From assembly GCF_000632225.1 (NCBI RefSeq), contig NZ_JFYV01000055.1, positions 1 through 64,000 on the forward strand: a stretch of 64,000 bases of DNA, written 5' to 3'. How positions within the stretch are numbered: position 1 is the stretch's first letter; the number at the start of each line of letters is the position of its first letter. The notes beneath the pieces were generated by a model that saw only the letters and a list, made by a program, of their open reading frames with translations, did no database searches and had not been told where the DNA came from. This DNA comes from Sphingomonas sp. RIT328 (lineage in GTDB: Bacteria; Pseudomonadota; Alphaproteobacteria; Sphingomonadales; Sphingomonadaceae). The translations under genes were made by a program, and so were the position numbers. This document shows positions 9,468 to 18,721 of the stretch, piece by piece.

Positions 9468-9533
9468 CGGCTCCCCTATCCCACCGGCGGGCGCCGGCCG
9501 GCGTCCGCGGCCTGCACAGCGGGGATGCCTTGA

Positions 9534-11471
9534 GTGACCGACCCTGAAATCTACCCGATCACCGGCGATTGGACCAACGCCAGCCTCAACCCCAAACGCT
9601 ACGAAGACCTGTACGAAGCCGCCGCGAGCAGCCCGGGCAGCTTCTGGCTGGATCAGGCGACCAAGCGCCTCGACTGGATCGAACCACCGACGATCGCCGG
9701 CGACTGGTCGTTTGCCAAGGCCGACTTCCATATCCGCTGGTTCGCCGATGGTCAGCTCAATGTCGCCGCCAACTGCCTCGACCGTCATCTCACCAAGAAC
9801 GGCGATACCGTCGCGATCATCTGGGAGCCGGACGAGCCCGGTGAGGCGGCGCGCCACATCACCTATCGCCAATTGCATGCCGAGGTCTGCCGCTTCGCCA
9901 ACGTGCTGAAGGCGCAAGGCGTCGCCAAGGGCGACCGCGTCACGCTCTACATGCCGATGATCCCGGAAGCGGCCTATGCCGCCCTCGCCTGCGCCCGGAT
10001 CGGCGCGATCCATTCGGTGGTGTTCGGCGGCTTCTCCGCCGATGCGCTCGCCGGCCGGATCGAGGATTGCGGATCGAAGATCGTCATCACCGCCGACGAG
10101 GGCCGCCGCGGCGGCAAGCGCATCACGCTCAAGGCCTGTGTCGACGAAGCGGCGAGCCGTGCCCCGTCGCTGGAGCGGGTCATCGTCGTGCGCGCGACCG
10201 GTGCCGACGTGCCGATGGGGGAGCGCGATATCTGGTATCACGACGCGCTGGCCACGGTGAGTGACATCTGCCCGCCCGAGCCGATGGCGGCGGAGGATCC
10301 GCTGTTCATCCTCTACACCAGCGGGTCGACCGGCAAGCCGAAGGGCGTGCTGCACAGCTCCGCAGGCTATCTGCTGTGGGCCGATTTCACCTTCAAGATC
10401 GCCTTCGATTATAAGCCCGGGCAGGTCTTCTGGTGCGCCGCCGACATCGGCTGGGTCACCGGGCACAGCTACATCCTCTACGGCCCGCTCTCGAACGGCG
10501 CGACGACGCTGATGTTCGAAGGCCTGCCGACCTGGCCCGATGCGAGCCGCATCTGGCAGGTGGTCGATCGCCACAAGGTGCACACGCTGTTCACCGCTCC
10601 CACGGCGCTGCGTGCACTGATGAAGGAAGGCGACGACTTCGTCCGTCGGACCGATCGGTCATCGCTCAAGCTGCTCGGCTCGGTCGGCGAGCCGATCAAT
10701 CCGGAGGCCTGGCGCTGGTATCACGACGTCGTCGGCGAGGGCCGCGCGCCGATCGTCGATGCCTGGTGGCAGACCGAAACGGGCGGCATCATGATCGCCC
10801 CCCTGCCCGGTGCCGTGCCGATGAAGCCGGGCTCGGCCGCCAAGCCATTGCCGGGCGTAATGCCGCAGCTCGTCGACGACCAGGGCACGCCGCTGACCGG
10901 GCCGGCCTCGGGCAATCTCTGCATCACGCAGAGCTGGCCGGGGCAGATGCGCGGCGTGTGGGGTGACGACGAGCGGTTCTTCCAGACCTATTTCACCACC
11001 TATGAAGGCAAATATTTCACCGGCGACGGCTGCCGCCGCGATGCCGACGGTTATTACTGGATCACCGGACGCGTCGACGACGTGATCAACGTCTCCGGTC
11101 ATCGGATGGGGACCGCCGAAGTCGAGAGCGCGCTCGTGCTGCACGAAGCGGTGGCAGAGGCCGCGGTGGTCGGCATGCCGCACGACGTGAAGGGACAGGG
11201 CATCTACGCCTATGTCACGCTCAACGCCGGCGTGACGGGCGATGACGAACTGCGGCGGGCGTTGATCGCCTGGGTGCGGCACGAGATCGGCCCGATCGCC
11301 ACGCCCGACAAATTGCAGTTCGCGCCGGCCTTGCCGAAGACCCGATCCGGCAAGATCATGCGCCGCATCCTGCGCAAGATCGCCGAAGGGGATACGTCGA
11401 GCCTCGGCGACACGTCGACGCTCGCCGATCCGGCGGTGGTCGACGATCTGATCGCCAACCGCGTCGTCTGA
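9534..11471 (+). CDS. acs: Acetyl-coenzyme A synthetase
   Basis: AMP-forming acetate-CoA ligase that activates acetate through acetyl-AMP. The protein has 645 aa, normal for Acs. The P-loop-like motif YTSGSTGKPKG lies near residue 260, the WWQTETGG motif near 415, and the C-terminal KTRSGKIMRR motif holds the lysine (about 606) acetylated in many Acs enzymes. The start is a GTG preceded by GGGGA. It is followed 77 nt later by cstA, so acetate and pyruvate scavenging genes sit together. A hairpin between the two suggests they are separate or attenuated units. Confidence 0.95.
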   Translation: MTDPEIYPITGDWTNASLNPKRYEDLYEAAASSPGSFWLDQATKRLDWIEPPTIAGDWSFAKADFHIRWFADGQLNVAANCLDRHLTKNGDTVAIIWEPDEPGEAARHITYRQLHAEVCRFANVLKAQGVAKGDRVTLYMPMIPEAAYAALACARIGAIHSVVFGGFSADALAGRIEDCGSKIVITADEGRRGGKRITLKACVDEAASRAPSLERVIVVRATGADVPMGERDIWYHDALATVSDICPPEPMAAEDPLFILYTSGSTGKPKGVLHSSAGYLLWADFTFKIAFDYKPGQVFWCAADIGWVTGHSYILYGPLSNGATTLMFEGLPTWPDASRIWQVVDRHKVHTLFTAPTALRALMKEGDDFVRRTDRSSLKLLGSVGEPINPEAWRWYHDVVGEGRAPIVDAWWQTETGGIMIAPLPGAVPMKPGSAAKPLPGVMPQLVDDQGTPLTGPASGNLCITQSWPGQMRGVWGDDERFFQTYFTTYEGKYFTGDGCRRDADGYYWITGRVDDVINVSGHRMGTAEVESALVLHEAVAEAAVVGMPHDVKGQGIYAYVTLNAGVTGDDELRRALIAWVRHEIGPIATPDKLQFAPALPKTRSGKIMRRILRKIAEGDTSSLGDTSTLADPAVVDDLIANRVV

Positions 11472-11481
11472 CCCCGTGAGC

Positions 11482-11509
11482 GGCGGGAGGCTGGTCTTGC
11501 CCTCCCGCC
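11482..11509 (+). terminator. Hairpin after acs
   Basis: A perfect 9-bp stem (GGCGGGAGG, 11482-11490, with CCTCCCGCC, 11501-11509) around a 10-nt loop begins 11 nt after the acs stop. It lacks a clear T-run, so it may be a weak terminator or RNA-end stabiliser between acs and cstA. Confidence 0.45.
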
Positions 11510-11548
11510 ACCGCCCGGAGTAAGCCGCGCGCGAGGGAGACGAGAGCG

Positions 11549-13600
11549 ATGCGCAGCGCGAACAGGATCGGCTGGGGCGTCGTCGCGCTGATCGGCGCCG
11601 GGGCGCTCGGCGTCATCGCCAATGCGCGCGGCGAAGCGATCAACGCCGTCTGGGTGGTGATCGCGGCCTTGTGCGTCTACCTGATCGCCTATCGCTTCTA
11701 CGCGCGCTACCTCGCCCGGATCGTCGGGATCGATCCGGCGCGACCGACGCCTGCGATGCGCCATCCCGACGGCCTCGATTTCGTTGCCACCGACCGGCGC
11801 GTGCTGTTCGGCCACCATTTCGCCGCGATCGCCGGCGCCGGACCGTTGGTCGGGCCGGTGCTCGCCGCGCAAATGGGGTATCTGCCAGGCATGTTGTGGA
11901 TCCTCGCCGGGGTCGTGCTCGCCGGCGCGGTGCAGGACTTCATGGTGCTGTTCCTGTCGATGCGCCGCGACGGTCGCTCGCTCGGCGAGATGATCCGGCT
12001 CGAGATGGGCGCGGTGCCGGGGACGATCGCGTTGTTCGGCGCTTTCATGATCATGATCATCATCCTCGCGGTGCTCGCGCTGATCGTCGTGCGGGCGCTG
12101 GCGGGCAGTCCCTGGGGCCTGTTCACCGTCGCCGCGACCATCCCGCTCGCGGTGCTGATGGGCGTCTATACCCGCTGGATCCGGCCGGGGCGGGTCGGAG
12201 AGGTGTCGTTGCTCGGCTTCGTCGGGCTGATCCTGGCCATCGTCTACGGGCGCGACGTCGCCGCCTCCGCGACGCTCGCGCCGTGGTTCACCTATTCGCC
12301 GGTCGCCCTGTGCTGGATCCTGATCGGCTATGGCGCGATCGCGTCGTTGCTGCCGGTCTGGCTGCTGCTCGCACCGCGCGACTATCTGTCGACCTTCCTC
12401 AAGATCGGCGCGATCGCCACGCTGGCGATCGGCATCGTCGTCGTCGCGCCGCCGTTGCGGATGCCGGCGCTGACCGCCTTCGTCGACGGCAGCGGACCGG
12501 TCTGGTCGGGCTCGCTCTTCCCCTTCCTGTTCATCACCATCGCCTGCGGCGCGGTTTCGGGCTTCCACGCGCTGATCGCAAGCGGCACCACGCCCAAGCT
12601 GATCGCGAGCGAGGGCGATGCGCGCTTCATCGGCTATGGTGCGATGCTGATGGAGAGCTTCGTCGCGATCATGGCGCTGGTCGGTGCGTCGATCATTGAT
12701 CCCGGCGTCTATTTCGCGATGAACAGCCCCGCCGCGGTCGTCGGCACCGACGCGGCCAGCGCCGCGGTCGCCGTTACCGCGATGGGCTTTCCGATCACGC
12801 CCGAGACGATCGCCACCACCGCCCGCGATGTCGGCGAAACGACGATCATCAGCCGCGCCGGCGGCGCGCCGACGCTGGCGGTCGGCATGGCGCATATCTT
12901 CAGCGCAGTGGTCGGCGGCCGGGCGATGATGGCCTTCTGGTATCATTTCGCGATCCTGTTCGAGGCCTTGTTCATCCTCACCGCGGTCGACGCCGGCACG
13001 CGGGCCGGGCGGTTCATGCTGCAGGATCTGATCGGGCTGGCGGTGCCGTCATTCCGTAACGCGACGAGCTTCCTGCCCGGCCTGATCGGCACCGGGCTGT
13101 GCGTCGCGGCCTGGGGCTTCTTTCTGTACCAGGGCGTCACCGACCCGCTCGGCGGCGTCAACACGCTCTGGCCGCTGTTCGGCATCTCCAACCAGATGCT
13201 CGCGGCGGTCGCGCTCGTGCTCGCGACGGTGGTGCTGTTCCGGATGAAACGGCAGCGCTACGCCTGGGTGACGATCCTGCCGGCGATCTGGCTGGTGCTG
13301 TGCACCGTCACCGCCAGCCTGCTCAAGCTGTTCGCCAGCGATCCCCGCGTCGGCTTCCTCGCCCATGCCAACCGCTTCGCGGATGCCGCCGCGCGGGGGC
13401 AGATGCTCGCCCCGGCGAAGACGCTCGCCGAGATGCGGCGGATCGTGCTCAACGACCGGATCGACGCGATACTCTGCGCGCTGTTCCTCGCCGTGGTGGC
13501 ATCGATCATCGGCTATGGCATCCGCACCTGTCTGATCGCGCGCAGAAGCGACGCGCCTAGCGTCATTGAAATCCCGGCATGGCCGGCGCCGGCCGAATGA
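11549..13600 (+). CDS. cstA: Carbon starvation protein CstA, pyruvate/peptide transporter
   Basis: Polytopic inner-membrane transporter of 683 aa in the CstA family, which imports pyruvate and possibly peptides under carbon limitation. Family blocks include the FGHHFAAIAGAGPLVGPVLAA segment (about 89-109), GAVQDFMVLFLSMRRDGRS, a conserved SGFHALIASGTTPKL block, and a C-terminal LWPLFGISNQMLAA motif. GAGGGAGACGAG lies upstream of the ATG. It overlaps by 4 nt with a YbdD-like gene, the normal CstA partner arrangement, and follows acs. Confidence 0.95.
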   Translation: MRSANRIGWGVVALIGAGALGVIANARGEAINAVWVVIAALCVYLIAYRFYARYLARIVGIDPARPTPAMRHPDGLDFVATDRRVLFGHHFAAIAGAGPLVGPVLAAQMGYLPGMLWILAGVVLAGAVQDFMVLFLSMRRDGRSLGEMIRLEMGAVPGTIALFGAFMIMIIILAVLALIVVRALAGSPWGLFTVAATIPLAVLMGVYTRWIRPGRVGEVSLLGFVGLILAIVYGRDVAASATLAPWFTYSPVALCWILIGYGAIASLLPVWLLLAPRDYLSTFLKIGAIATLAIGIVVVAPPLRMPALTAFVDGSGPVWSGSLFPFLFITIACGAVSGFHALIASGTTPKLIASEGDARFIGYGAMLMESFVAIMALVGASIIDPGVYFAMNSPAAVVGTDAASAAVAVTAMGFPITPETIATTARDVGETTIISRAGGAPTLAVGMAHIFSAVVGGRAMMAFWYHFAILFEALFILTAVDAGTRAGRFMLQDLIGLAVPSFRNATSFLPGLIGTGLCVAAWGFFLYQGVTDPLGGVNTLWPLFGISNQMLAAVALVLATVVLFRMKRQRYAWVTILPAIWLVLCTVTASLLKLFASDPRVGFLAHANRFADAAARGQMLAPAKTLAEMRRIVLNDRIDAILCALFLAVVASIIGYGIRTCLIARRSDAPSVIEIPAWPAPAE

Positions 13601-13788
13601 GCCTCAAGGCCCTCTGGCGCGGCCTCGCCGATACCGGCAGGCTGATGGTCGGCGTACCCTCCTACCAGGCCTATTGCGCCCATATGGCGGAGGCGCATCC
13701 CGATCGGCCGGTGCTGAGCGCGACCGCCTTCTTCCGCGATCGGCAGCAGGCGCGGTACGGCGGTCGCGGCGGCGGGCGGTGCTGCTGA
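13597..13788 (+). CDS. YbdD/YjiX family protein, CstA partner
   Basis: A 63-residue protein of the YbdD (DUF466) family, found next to cstA or btsT and needed for pyruvate transport in enterobacteria. The core LMVGVPSYQAYCAHM and the Gly-rich end ARYGGRGGGRCC match the family. ATG 13597 overlaps the cstA stop (ATGA), which implies translational coupling; the longer open frame from 13579 lies inside cstA and is less likely. No membrane segment is evident. Confidence 0.88.
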   Translation: MSLKALWRGLADTGRLMVGVPSYQAYCAHMAEAHPDRPVLSATAFFRDRQQARYGGRGGGRCC

Positions 13789-13795
13789 GCGCGGC

Positions 13796-13903
13796 TCAGC
13801 CGAGCAGCAGCAAGGTCACCGCGCATATCGACAGCGCCGCGCCGCTCGCGCAGCACAACAGGCCGAAGCCGCATTGGCACAAGGTCGGTTCGTACCGGTC
13901 CAT
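13796..13903 (-). CDS. Small cysteine-rich one-helix membrane protein, unknown
   Basis: A 35-codon frame not recognised as any family. The predicted peptide starts MDRYEPTLCQCGFG, continues with a CC pair, and ends in a hydrophobic run finishing CAVTLLLLG. It has five cysteines (a CxC, a CC and a single one) and one likely transmembrane helix. A strong GGAGG lies 5 nt before this ATG; an in-frame ATG four codons upstream (13915) also has a GGGAGAG. It lies 68 nt downstream of marR on the same strand and could be cotranscribed with it. It is convergent with ybdD. Reality as a gene rests on the ribosome-binding site and the coherent helix. Confidence 0.5.
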   Translation of the reverse strand: MDRYEPTLCQCGFGLLCCASGAALSICAVTLLLLG

Positions 13904-13971
13904 GGCATCCTCCATGCCGCTCTCCCGGCGGCGACAGAGAGCTTAACAAAGCCCGGATCGGAAGCAATAGG

Positions 13972-14421
13972 CTAGCGCGTGCGGGTATCGCCGCCGTCGA
14001 GCCCATCGAGCGCGGTGAGCAGCTTGGCCAAGGTCGACGAGAGTTGCGCGCGCTCGTCTGCGTCGAGCGCACCGAAGACCGCGTCGATCAAGTCCTGCCG
14101 CAACGGCTCGGTCTCGCCGAGCACCCGTCGTCCCTCGTCGGTGATCGAAACCTGTTTGACGCGTCGGTCATGCGCGTCGGGGGTCCGCGCGACGAGGCCG
14201 TCGCGCTCCAGTCCATCGATCGCCTCGGTCACCGTGCGCGGCGCGTTGTCGAAGAAGTCGGCGATGTCGGCCGCCCGCGCCGGACCGCGCTTGTGCAGGA
14301 ACAGCAGCAGCTTGGTGCGGGCCAGTGACGCGCCTTGTTCTGCCATCCGGCGGTTCATCAGACGCTGCATGCGCAGGAAGAGGCGGAACAGGTCCGACGC
14401 GAGGGGTTCGTTGCAAGCCAT
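13972..14421 (-). CDS. MarR family transcriptional regulator of the adjacent efflux operon
   Basis: Winged-helix DNA-binding protein of 149 aa. The N-terminal dimer helix is followed by the recognition region RAADIADFFDNAPRTVTEAIDGLERDGLV and the wing DAHDRRVKQVSITDEGRR, both typical of MarR. It is divergently transcribed from emrA-emrB-nodT, the standard layout for a local repressor relieved by toxic ligands. The 77-nt intergenic region holds an inverted repeat covering both predicted -35 boxes. That it represses the efflux operon and itself is inference from this layout. Confidence 0.9.
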   Translation of the reverse strand: MACNEPLASDLFRLFLRMQRLMNRRMAEQGASLARTKLLLFLHKRGPARAADIADFFDNAPRTVTEAIDGLERDGLVARTPDAHDRRVKQVSITDEGRRVLGETEPLRQDLIDAVFGALDADERAQLSSTLAKLLTALDGLDGGDTRTR

Positions 14422-14433
14422 ATGTGAGGACCC

Positions 14434-14475
14434 TCATTAAATGGTCTTGCACTATGCTGCAAGTGCGAGCATTTA
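14434..14475. promoter_or_regulatory. Divergent marR/emr promoters with shared operator
   Basis: Rightward promoter: TTGCAC (14447-14452), 17-nt spacer, CATTTA (14470-14475). Leftward promoter: TTGCAG (complement of 14457-14462), 17-nt spacer, TAATGA (complement of 14434-14439). A perfect inverted repeat CTTGCA-N6-TGCAAG (14446-14463) contains both -35 hexamers, so one bound MarR dimer could block both directions. A second small palindrome, CATTAAATG, lies at 14435-14443 over the leftward -10. Function is inferred. Confidence 0.6.
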
Positions 14476-14498
14476 AACGGCAACGACGAACCAAGAAG

Positions 14499-15686
14499 AT
14501 GAATGTGATGGCCCAGAACGAGCATCCTGTTGCGGACACTGCCGAATCGCACGACGAACCGGAAGCGCCCGCCGCCGCGGCGTCACCCGAGAAGAAGCGT
14601 CGCATCCGGCTGATCCTGCTGATCGTCGCGCTGGTCGTGGTAATCGGCGGCGTGCTGTGGTTCGTCCGCTACCAGAGCGTCGGCAAGTTCATGCAGAATA
14701 CCGACGATGCCTATGTGCAGGCCGATGCGGTGACCGTCTCGCCCAAGGTGTCGGGCTATGTCGATCAGGTCTTCGTCGCGGACAATCAGCAGGTCAAGGC
14801 GGGCACCCCCCTCGTCCGCATCGATTCGCGCGACTATCGCGCGCAGGCGGCGCAGGTCACCGCGCAGATCGACGTGGCCCGCGCCAACGCCGAAGGCGTG
14901 CGCGCGCAGATCCGCGAGCAGCAGGCGGCGATCGACAAGGCCCGGTCCGACCTTGCCGCCGCGCGCAGCGATGCCGCCTTCGCGCATAGCGAGGTGCGCC
15001 GCTACCAGCCGCTCGCCGCGTCGGGAGCGGAAACGCGCGAGAAGCTGTCGACCTTGCAGAACCAGGCGCGGCAGGCGGATGCGCAGGTCGCCGCGGCCAA
15101 TGCCGCGCTGGTCAGCGCGACGCGTCGGGTCGGCACGCTCCAGGCGCAGGTCCAGCAGGCGCAGGCACAGGGTGAGGCGAGCCGCGCCCAGCTTGCCGCG
15201 GCGCAGGTCAATCTCGGCGCCACCATCCTGCGCGCCAGCATCGACGGCCGGGTCGGCGACAAGACGGTGCGCGTCGGCCAGTATACGCAGGCGGGCACGC
15301 GGCTGATGTCGATCGTCCCCGTCCAGCAATTGTATGTCGAGGCCAATTTCAAGGAAACGCAGCTCGGCCTGATGCGCGTCGGCCAGCCGGTGACGCTGGA
15401 GGTCGATGCCCTGCCCGGTGTCGAGATCCACGGCCGCGTCGAAAGCGTCTCGCCCGGCACCGGCGCGCAATTCTCGTTGCTGCCGCCGCAGAATGCGACC
15501 GGCAATTTCACCAAGATCGTTCAGCGCGTGCCGGTGCGCATCGCGCTCGACGCGGGGCCGGAGACGCGCAAGCTGCTGGTGCCCGGCATGTCGGTCGACG
15601 TCACGGTCGACACCCGCTCGGCGAAGGGCAGCGTCCAGCGCATCCGCGACGAGCAGGACCAGCATAACGAGCGGCGCGGGAAATGA
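14499..15686 (+). CDS. emrA: HlyD/EmrA family membrane-fusion protein
   Basis: Periplasmic adaptor linking an inner-membrane MFS exporter to an outer-membrane channel. It has about 395 aa, with one N-terminal membrane helix (IRLILLIVALVVVIGGVLWF), then the lipoyl/barrel entry TDDAYVQADAVTVSPKVSGYV, a long Ala/Gln-rich coiled-coil hairpin, and the barrel return LGATILRASIDGRVGDKTVRVGQYT. ATG 14499 or ATG 14508 could be the start; an AAGAAG lies just before the first and at better spacing for the second. The stop overlaps emrB by 4 nt. It is first in the efflux operon. Confidence 0.9.
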   Translation: MNVMAQNEHPVADTAESHDEPEAPAAAASPEKKRRIRLILLIVALVVVIGGVLWFVRYQSVGKFMQNTDDAYVQADAVTVSPKVSGYVDQVFVADNQQVKAGTPLVRIDSRDYRAQAAQVTAQIDVARANAEGVRAQIREQQAAIDKARSDLAAARSDAAFAHSEVRRYQPLAASGAETREKLSTLQNQARQADAQVAAANAALVSATRRVGTLQAQVQQAQAQGEASRAQLAAAQVNLGATILRASIDGRVGDKTVRVGQYTQAGTRLMSIVPVQQLYVEANFKETQLGLMRVGQPVTLEVDALPGVEIHGRVESVSPGTGAQFSLLPPQNATGNFTKIVQRVPVRIALDAGPETRKLLVPGMSVDVTVDTRSAKGSVQRIRDEQDQHNERRGK

Positions 15687-17245
15687 GCGCCGCCGTCCCG
15701 GCTGAAACGGCGGCGGCATCGCCGCCCGAGCGCGCCGATCTCGCCGCGTGGCTGGCCGTCGCGGCGGGCAGTCTCGGCGCGCTGATGGCGACGCTCGATA
15801 TCTCGATCGTCAACTCGGCGCTGCCGGTCATCCAGGGCGAGATCGGCGCGAGCGGCACCGAGGGAACGTGGATCGCCACCTCCTATCTGGTCGCCGAGAT
15901 CATCATCATTCCGCTCTCCGCATGGCTGGAGCGCGTGCTCGGCCTGCGCACCTTCCTGCTGATCGCCTCGGTGCTGTTCACCGCCTTCTCGGTGGTCTGC
16001 GGCCTGTCGACGACGCTGACGATGATGATCATCGGCCGCGCCGGGCAAGGCATCACCGGCGGCGCGCTGATCCCGACGGCGATGACGATCATCGCGACGC
16101 GGCTGCCGCGCAGCCAGCAACCGATTGGCACCGCGCTGTTTGGTGTCACCGCGATCCTCGGCCCGGTGCTGGGGCCGCTGATCGGCGGCTATCTGACCGA
16201 GAACGTCAGCTGGCATTACGCCTTCTTTCTCAACATCCCGGTCGGTGCGGTGCTGCTCGTGCTGCTGCTCGTCGGCCTGCCCTATCAGAAGCCGCACCTC
16301 ACCGAATTGCTCAAGGCGGACTGGCTCGGCATCGCCGGCCTCGCTCTGGGACTCGGCGGACTGACCGTCGTGCTCGAAGAGGGGCAGCGCGAGCAATGGT
16401 TCCAGTCCGCCCTGATCCTCAAGCTCACCGCGCTCACCATCGTCGGGCTCGTCATGCTGATCGCCGGTCAGTTCATCGCGAAGAAGCCGGTGGTCAAGCT
16501 CCGACTGCTGCTCGACCGCCAGTTCGGCAGCGTGGCGACGATGGGCCTCGTGCTCGGCATGGTGCTGTACGGCAGCAGCTACGTCATCCCGCAGTTCCTC
16601 GCCGCCATCTCCGATTACAATGCGTTGCAATCGGGCAAGGTCGTGCTGCTCAGCGGCATTCCCAGTCTGTTGATGATGCCGCTGGTGCCGCTGCTGATCC
16701 GCCATCTCGACATTCGCGTCGCGGTCGCGTCGGGGCTGCTGCTGATGGCGTTGAGCTGCCATCTCGATACCACGCTGACCGCGGCATCGGTCGGCAGCGC
16801 CTTCACCGACTCGCAATTGCTGCGTGGCGTCGGCACGATCCTCGGCTTCGTCTTCCTCAACCAGGCGGCGATCGCCTCGGTCAAGCCGGAGGAAGCGGGC
16901 GATGCCGCCGGATTGTTCAGCGCCGCGCGCAACATCGGCGGGTCCTTCGCGCTCGCCGGGATCGCGACCCTGCAGGATCAGCGCAGCTATCTGCACAGCC
17001 GTCGCATCGACGAGGTCCTCAACGCCAATTCGGTGGCGTTGCAGGATTATCTCGCCGCGACGGCGCGTTCGCTCGGCAGCACGGCGACCGCGATCCGCTC
17101 ACTCGGCGGCACGATCCAGCGCGAGGCGCTGGTGATGACCTATAACGATCTGTTCTGGCTCTTGTCGGTCGGCATCTGCTGCGTGGTGCCGCTCGTCCTG
17201 TTCCTCCGCCCGCTGCCGCAAGGCAAAGCCGTGGCGATGCATTGA
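15683..17245 (+). CDS. emrB: EmrB/QacA-type MFS drug exporter (DHA2)
   Basis: Inner-membrane proton antiporter of 520 aa with about 14 helices. The first helix ends with LMATLDISIVNSALPVIQGEIG, the DHA2 motif D1 region, and the motif C region reads AILGPVLGPLIGGYLTENVSWHYAFFLNIPVG, which is typical EmrB. The ATG overlaps the emrA stop (ATGA), so translation is coupled. With EmrA and the following NodT-type channel it would form a tripartite pump for hydrophobic toxicants. The substrate range is not predictable. Confidence 0.93.
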   Translation: MSAAVPAETAAASPPERADLAAWLAVAAGSLGALMATLDISIVNSALPVIQGEIGASGTEGTWIATSYLVAEIIIIPLSAWLERVLGLRTFLLIASVLFTAFSVVCGLSTTLTMMIIGRAGQGITGGALIPTAMTIIATRLPRSQQPIGTALFGVTAILGPVLGPLIGGYLTENVSWHYAFFLNIPVGAVLLVLLLVGLPYQKPHLTELLKADWLGIAGLALGLGGLTVVLEEGQREQWFQSALILKLTALTIVGLVMLIAGQFIAKKPVVKLRLLLDRQFGSVATMGLVLGMVLYGSSYVIPQFLAAISDYNALQSGKVVLLSGIPSLLMMPLVPLLIRHLDIRVAVASGLLLMALSCHLDTTLTAASVGSAFTDSQLLRGVGTILGFVFLNQAAIASVKPEEAGDAAGLFSAARNIGGSFALAGIATLQDQRSYLHSRRIDEVLNANSVALQDYLAATARSLGSTATAIRSLGGTIQREALVMTYNDLFWLLSVGICCVVPLVLFLRPLPQGKAVAMH

Positions 17246-17249
17246 GGCG

Positions 17250-18692
17250 ATGATGCAATTCTCCCGCACCCCCATCCTGCTGCTGCCCGCGCTGGCGCTC
17301 GCCGCCTGCACGGTCGGGCCGAACTACGCCGGCCCGCCCAAGACCTTGTCCGACGCCAATGGCGCTCCCCGCTTCGTGCGTGGTGGCGCGCAGGTCAGCC
17401 CTGCCGCACCGACGGTCGCGGCCTGGTGGACCCAGCTCCACGACCCGTTGCTCGACACGCTCGAGGCGCAGGCGCTCGCCGCCAATCCCAATATCGCGGT
17501 CGCCACCGCGCGGCTGCGGCAGGCGCGGGCGTCGCTGCGGCTGGAGCGTGCCAATCAGGCGCCGAGCGCCAACGCCTCCGCCACCTATCTCCATGCCCGC
17601 ATTCCGGGCTTCGACTTCGGCGGCGGCAGCAGCGACGGCAGCGCGAGCGCGGTCGACGTCTATAATCTCGGCTTCGACGCGAGCTGGGAGGTCGACCTGT
17701 TCGGCGGTCGCCGCCGGTCGGTGGAAGCCGCGCGCGCGCAGTCCGAGGCGGCCGAGGCGAATGTCGCCGACGCGCAGGTCAGCCTGACCGCCGACGTCGC
17801 GCAGGCCTATGTCAGCTTGCGCGACGTGCAACACCGGATCACCCTGTCGCGCGACAATGCGCGCATGCAGCAGCAGATGCTCACGCTGACCGAGCAGCGC
17901 TTCGCCCAGGGTGCGGCGTCGGACCTCGATGTCGAGCGGCTGCGGGGGCAGGTCGAGACGACCAATGGCCAGATCGTCCCCTTGCAGGCGGAGGCGGAGC
18001 GCTACCTCAACGCCATTGCGGTGCTCACCGGCCGCGAGCCCGGTGCGCTCGATGCAACGCTCACGCCGGGAGGCGCGGTGCCGCTACCGCCCGCGGCGGT
18101 GGCGATCGGCGATCCCGCCGCGCTGTTGCAGCGTCGCCCCGACATTCGCGCCGCCGAGCGCCAGCTGGCGCAGCGTACCGCGCAGGTCGGCGTTGCCGAT
18201 GCCGCGCGCTTCCCGCGTCTGACGCTGCTCGGCCTGATCGGGCTGGGTGGCACGCGGCTGTCCGATATCAGTCCCGACAAGCTCGTCGGCATCGGTGCGC
18301 CGATGCTGCAATGGAATTTTCTCGACTTCGGTCGCAACCGCGCGCGGATCCATCAGGCGGAAGGACAACGCGACGAGGCGGAGGCGCAATATCGCGGGGC
18401 GGTGCTGGTCGCGCTGCGTGATGCTGAGGATGCCTTGTCCCGCTTCGGCCATCGCCGCGACACCGTCGCCAGCCTGATGCGCAGCAAGGCGAGCGCCGAC
18501 CGCGCCGCCGACCTGATGCAGCAGCGCTTCCGTGCCGGCACTGCGACGCTGATCGACACGCTCGACGCCGAACGTCAGCGCGTTGCCGCCGAGCAGAACA
18601 CGTCCGCGGGAGTCGCCAGTTTGACCGGCGACTATATCGCGTTGCAGAAAGCATTGGGGCTAGGCTGGGGAGAGCCGCCGCCCGCCGCCTGA
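17250..18692 (+). CDS. NodT-family outer-membrane efflux lipoprotein (TolC-like)
   Basis: Outer-membrane channel of 480 aa, normal for the RND/NodT efflux lipoprotein family. A signal peptide ends in the lipobox LAAC (Cys about 20), followed by TVGPNYAGPP, the hallmark N-terminus. Two OEP repeats follow, with WWTQLHDPLLDTL early and RRPDIRAAERQLAQRTAQVGVA marking the second repeat. It begins 4 nt after the emrB stop and completes the emrA-emrB-channel operon. No convincing terminator follows. Confidence 0.92.
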   Translation: MMQFSRTPILLLPALALAACTVGPNYAGPPKTLSDANGAPRFVRGGAQVSPAAPTVAAWWTQLHDPLLDTLEAQALAANPNIAVATARLRQARASLRLERANQAPSANASATYLHARIPGFDFGGGSSDGSASAVDVYNLGFDASWEVDLFGGRRRSVEAARAQSEAAEANVADAQVSLTADVAQAYVSLRDVQHRITLSRDNARMQQQMLTLTEQRFAQGAASDLDVERLRGQVETTNGQIVPLQAEAERYLNAIAVLTGREPGALDATLTPGGAVPLPPAAVAIGDPAALLQRRPDIRAAERQLAQRTAQVGVADAARFPRLTLLGLIGLGGTRLSDISPDKLVGIGAPMLQWNFLDFGRNRARIHQAEGQRDEAEAQYRGAVLVALRDAEDALSRFGHRRDTVASLMRSKASADRAADLMQQRFRAGTATLIDTLDAERQRVAAEQNTSAGVASLTGDYIALQKALGLGWGEPPPAA

Positions 18693-18721
18693 TCCGATAT
18701 ACAAAATATTGATTTTACGGC

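Noticed and set aside
8469..10583. 704-codon minus-strand frame
   Set aside because: Antisense to the hydrolase and acs genes; composition is that of a complementary-strand artefact in GC-rich DNA.
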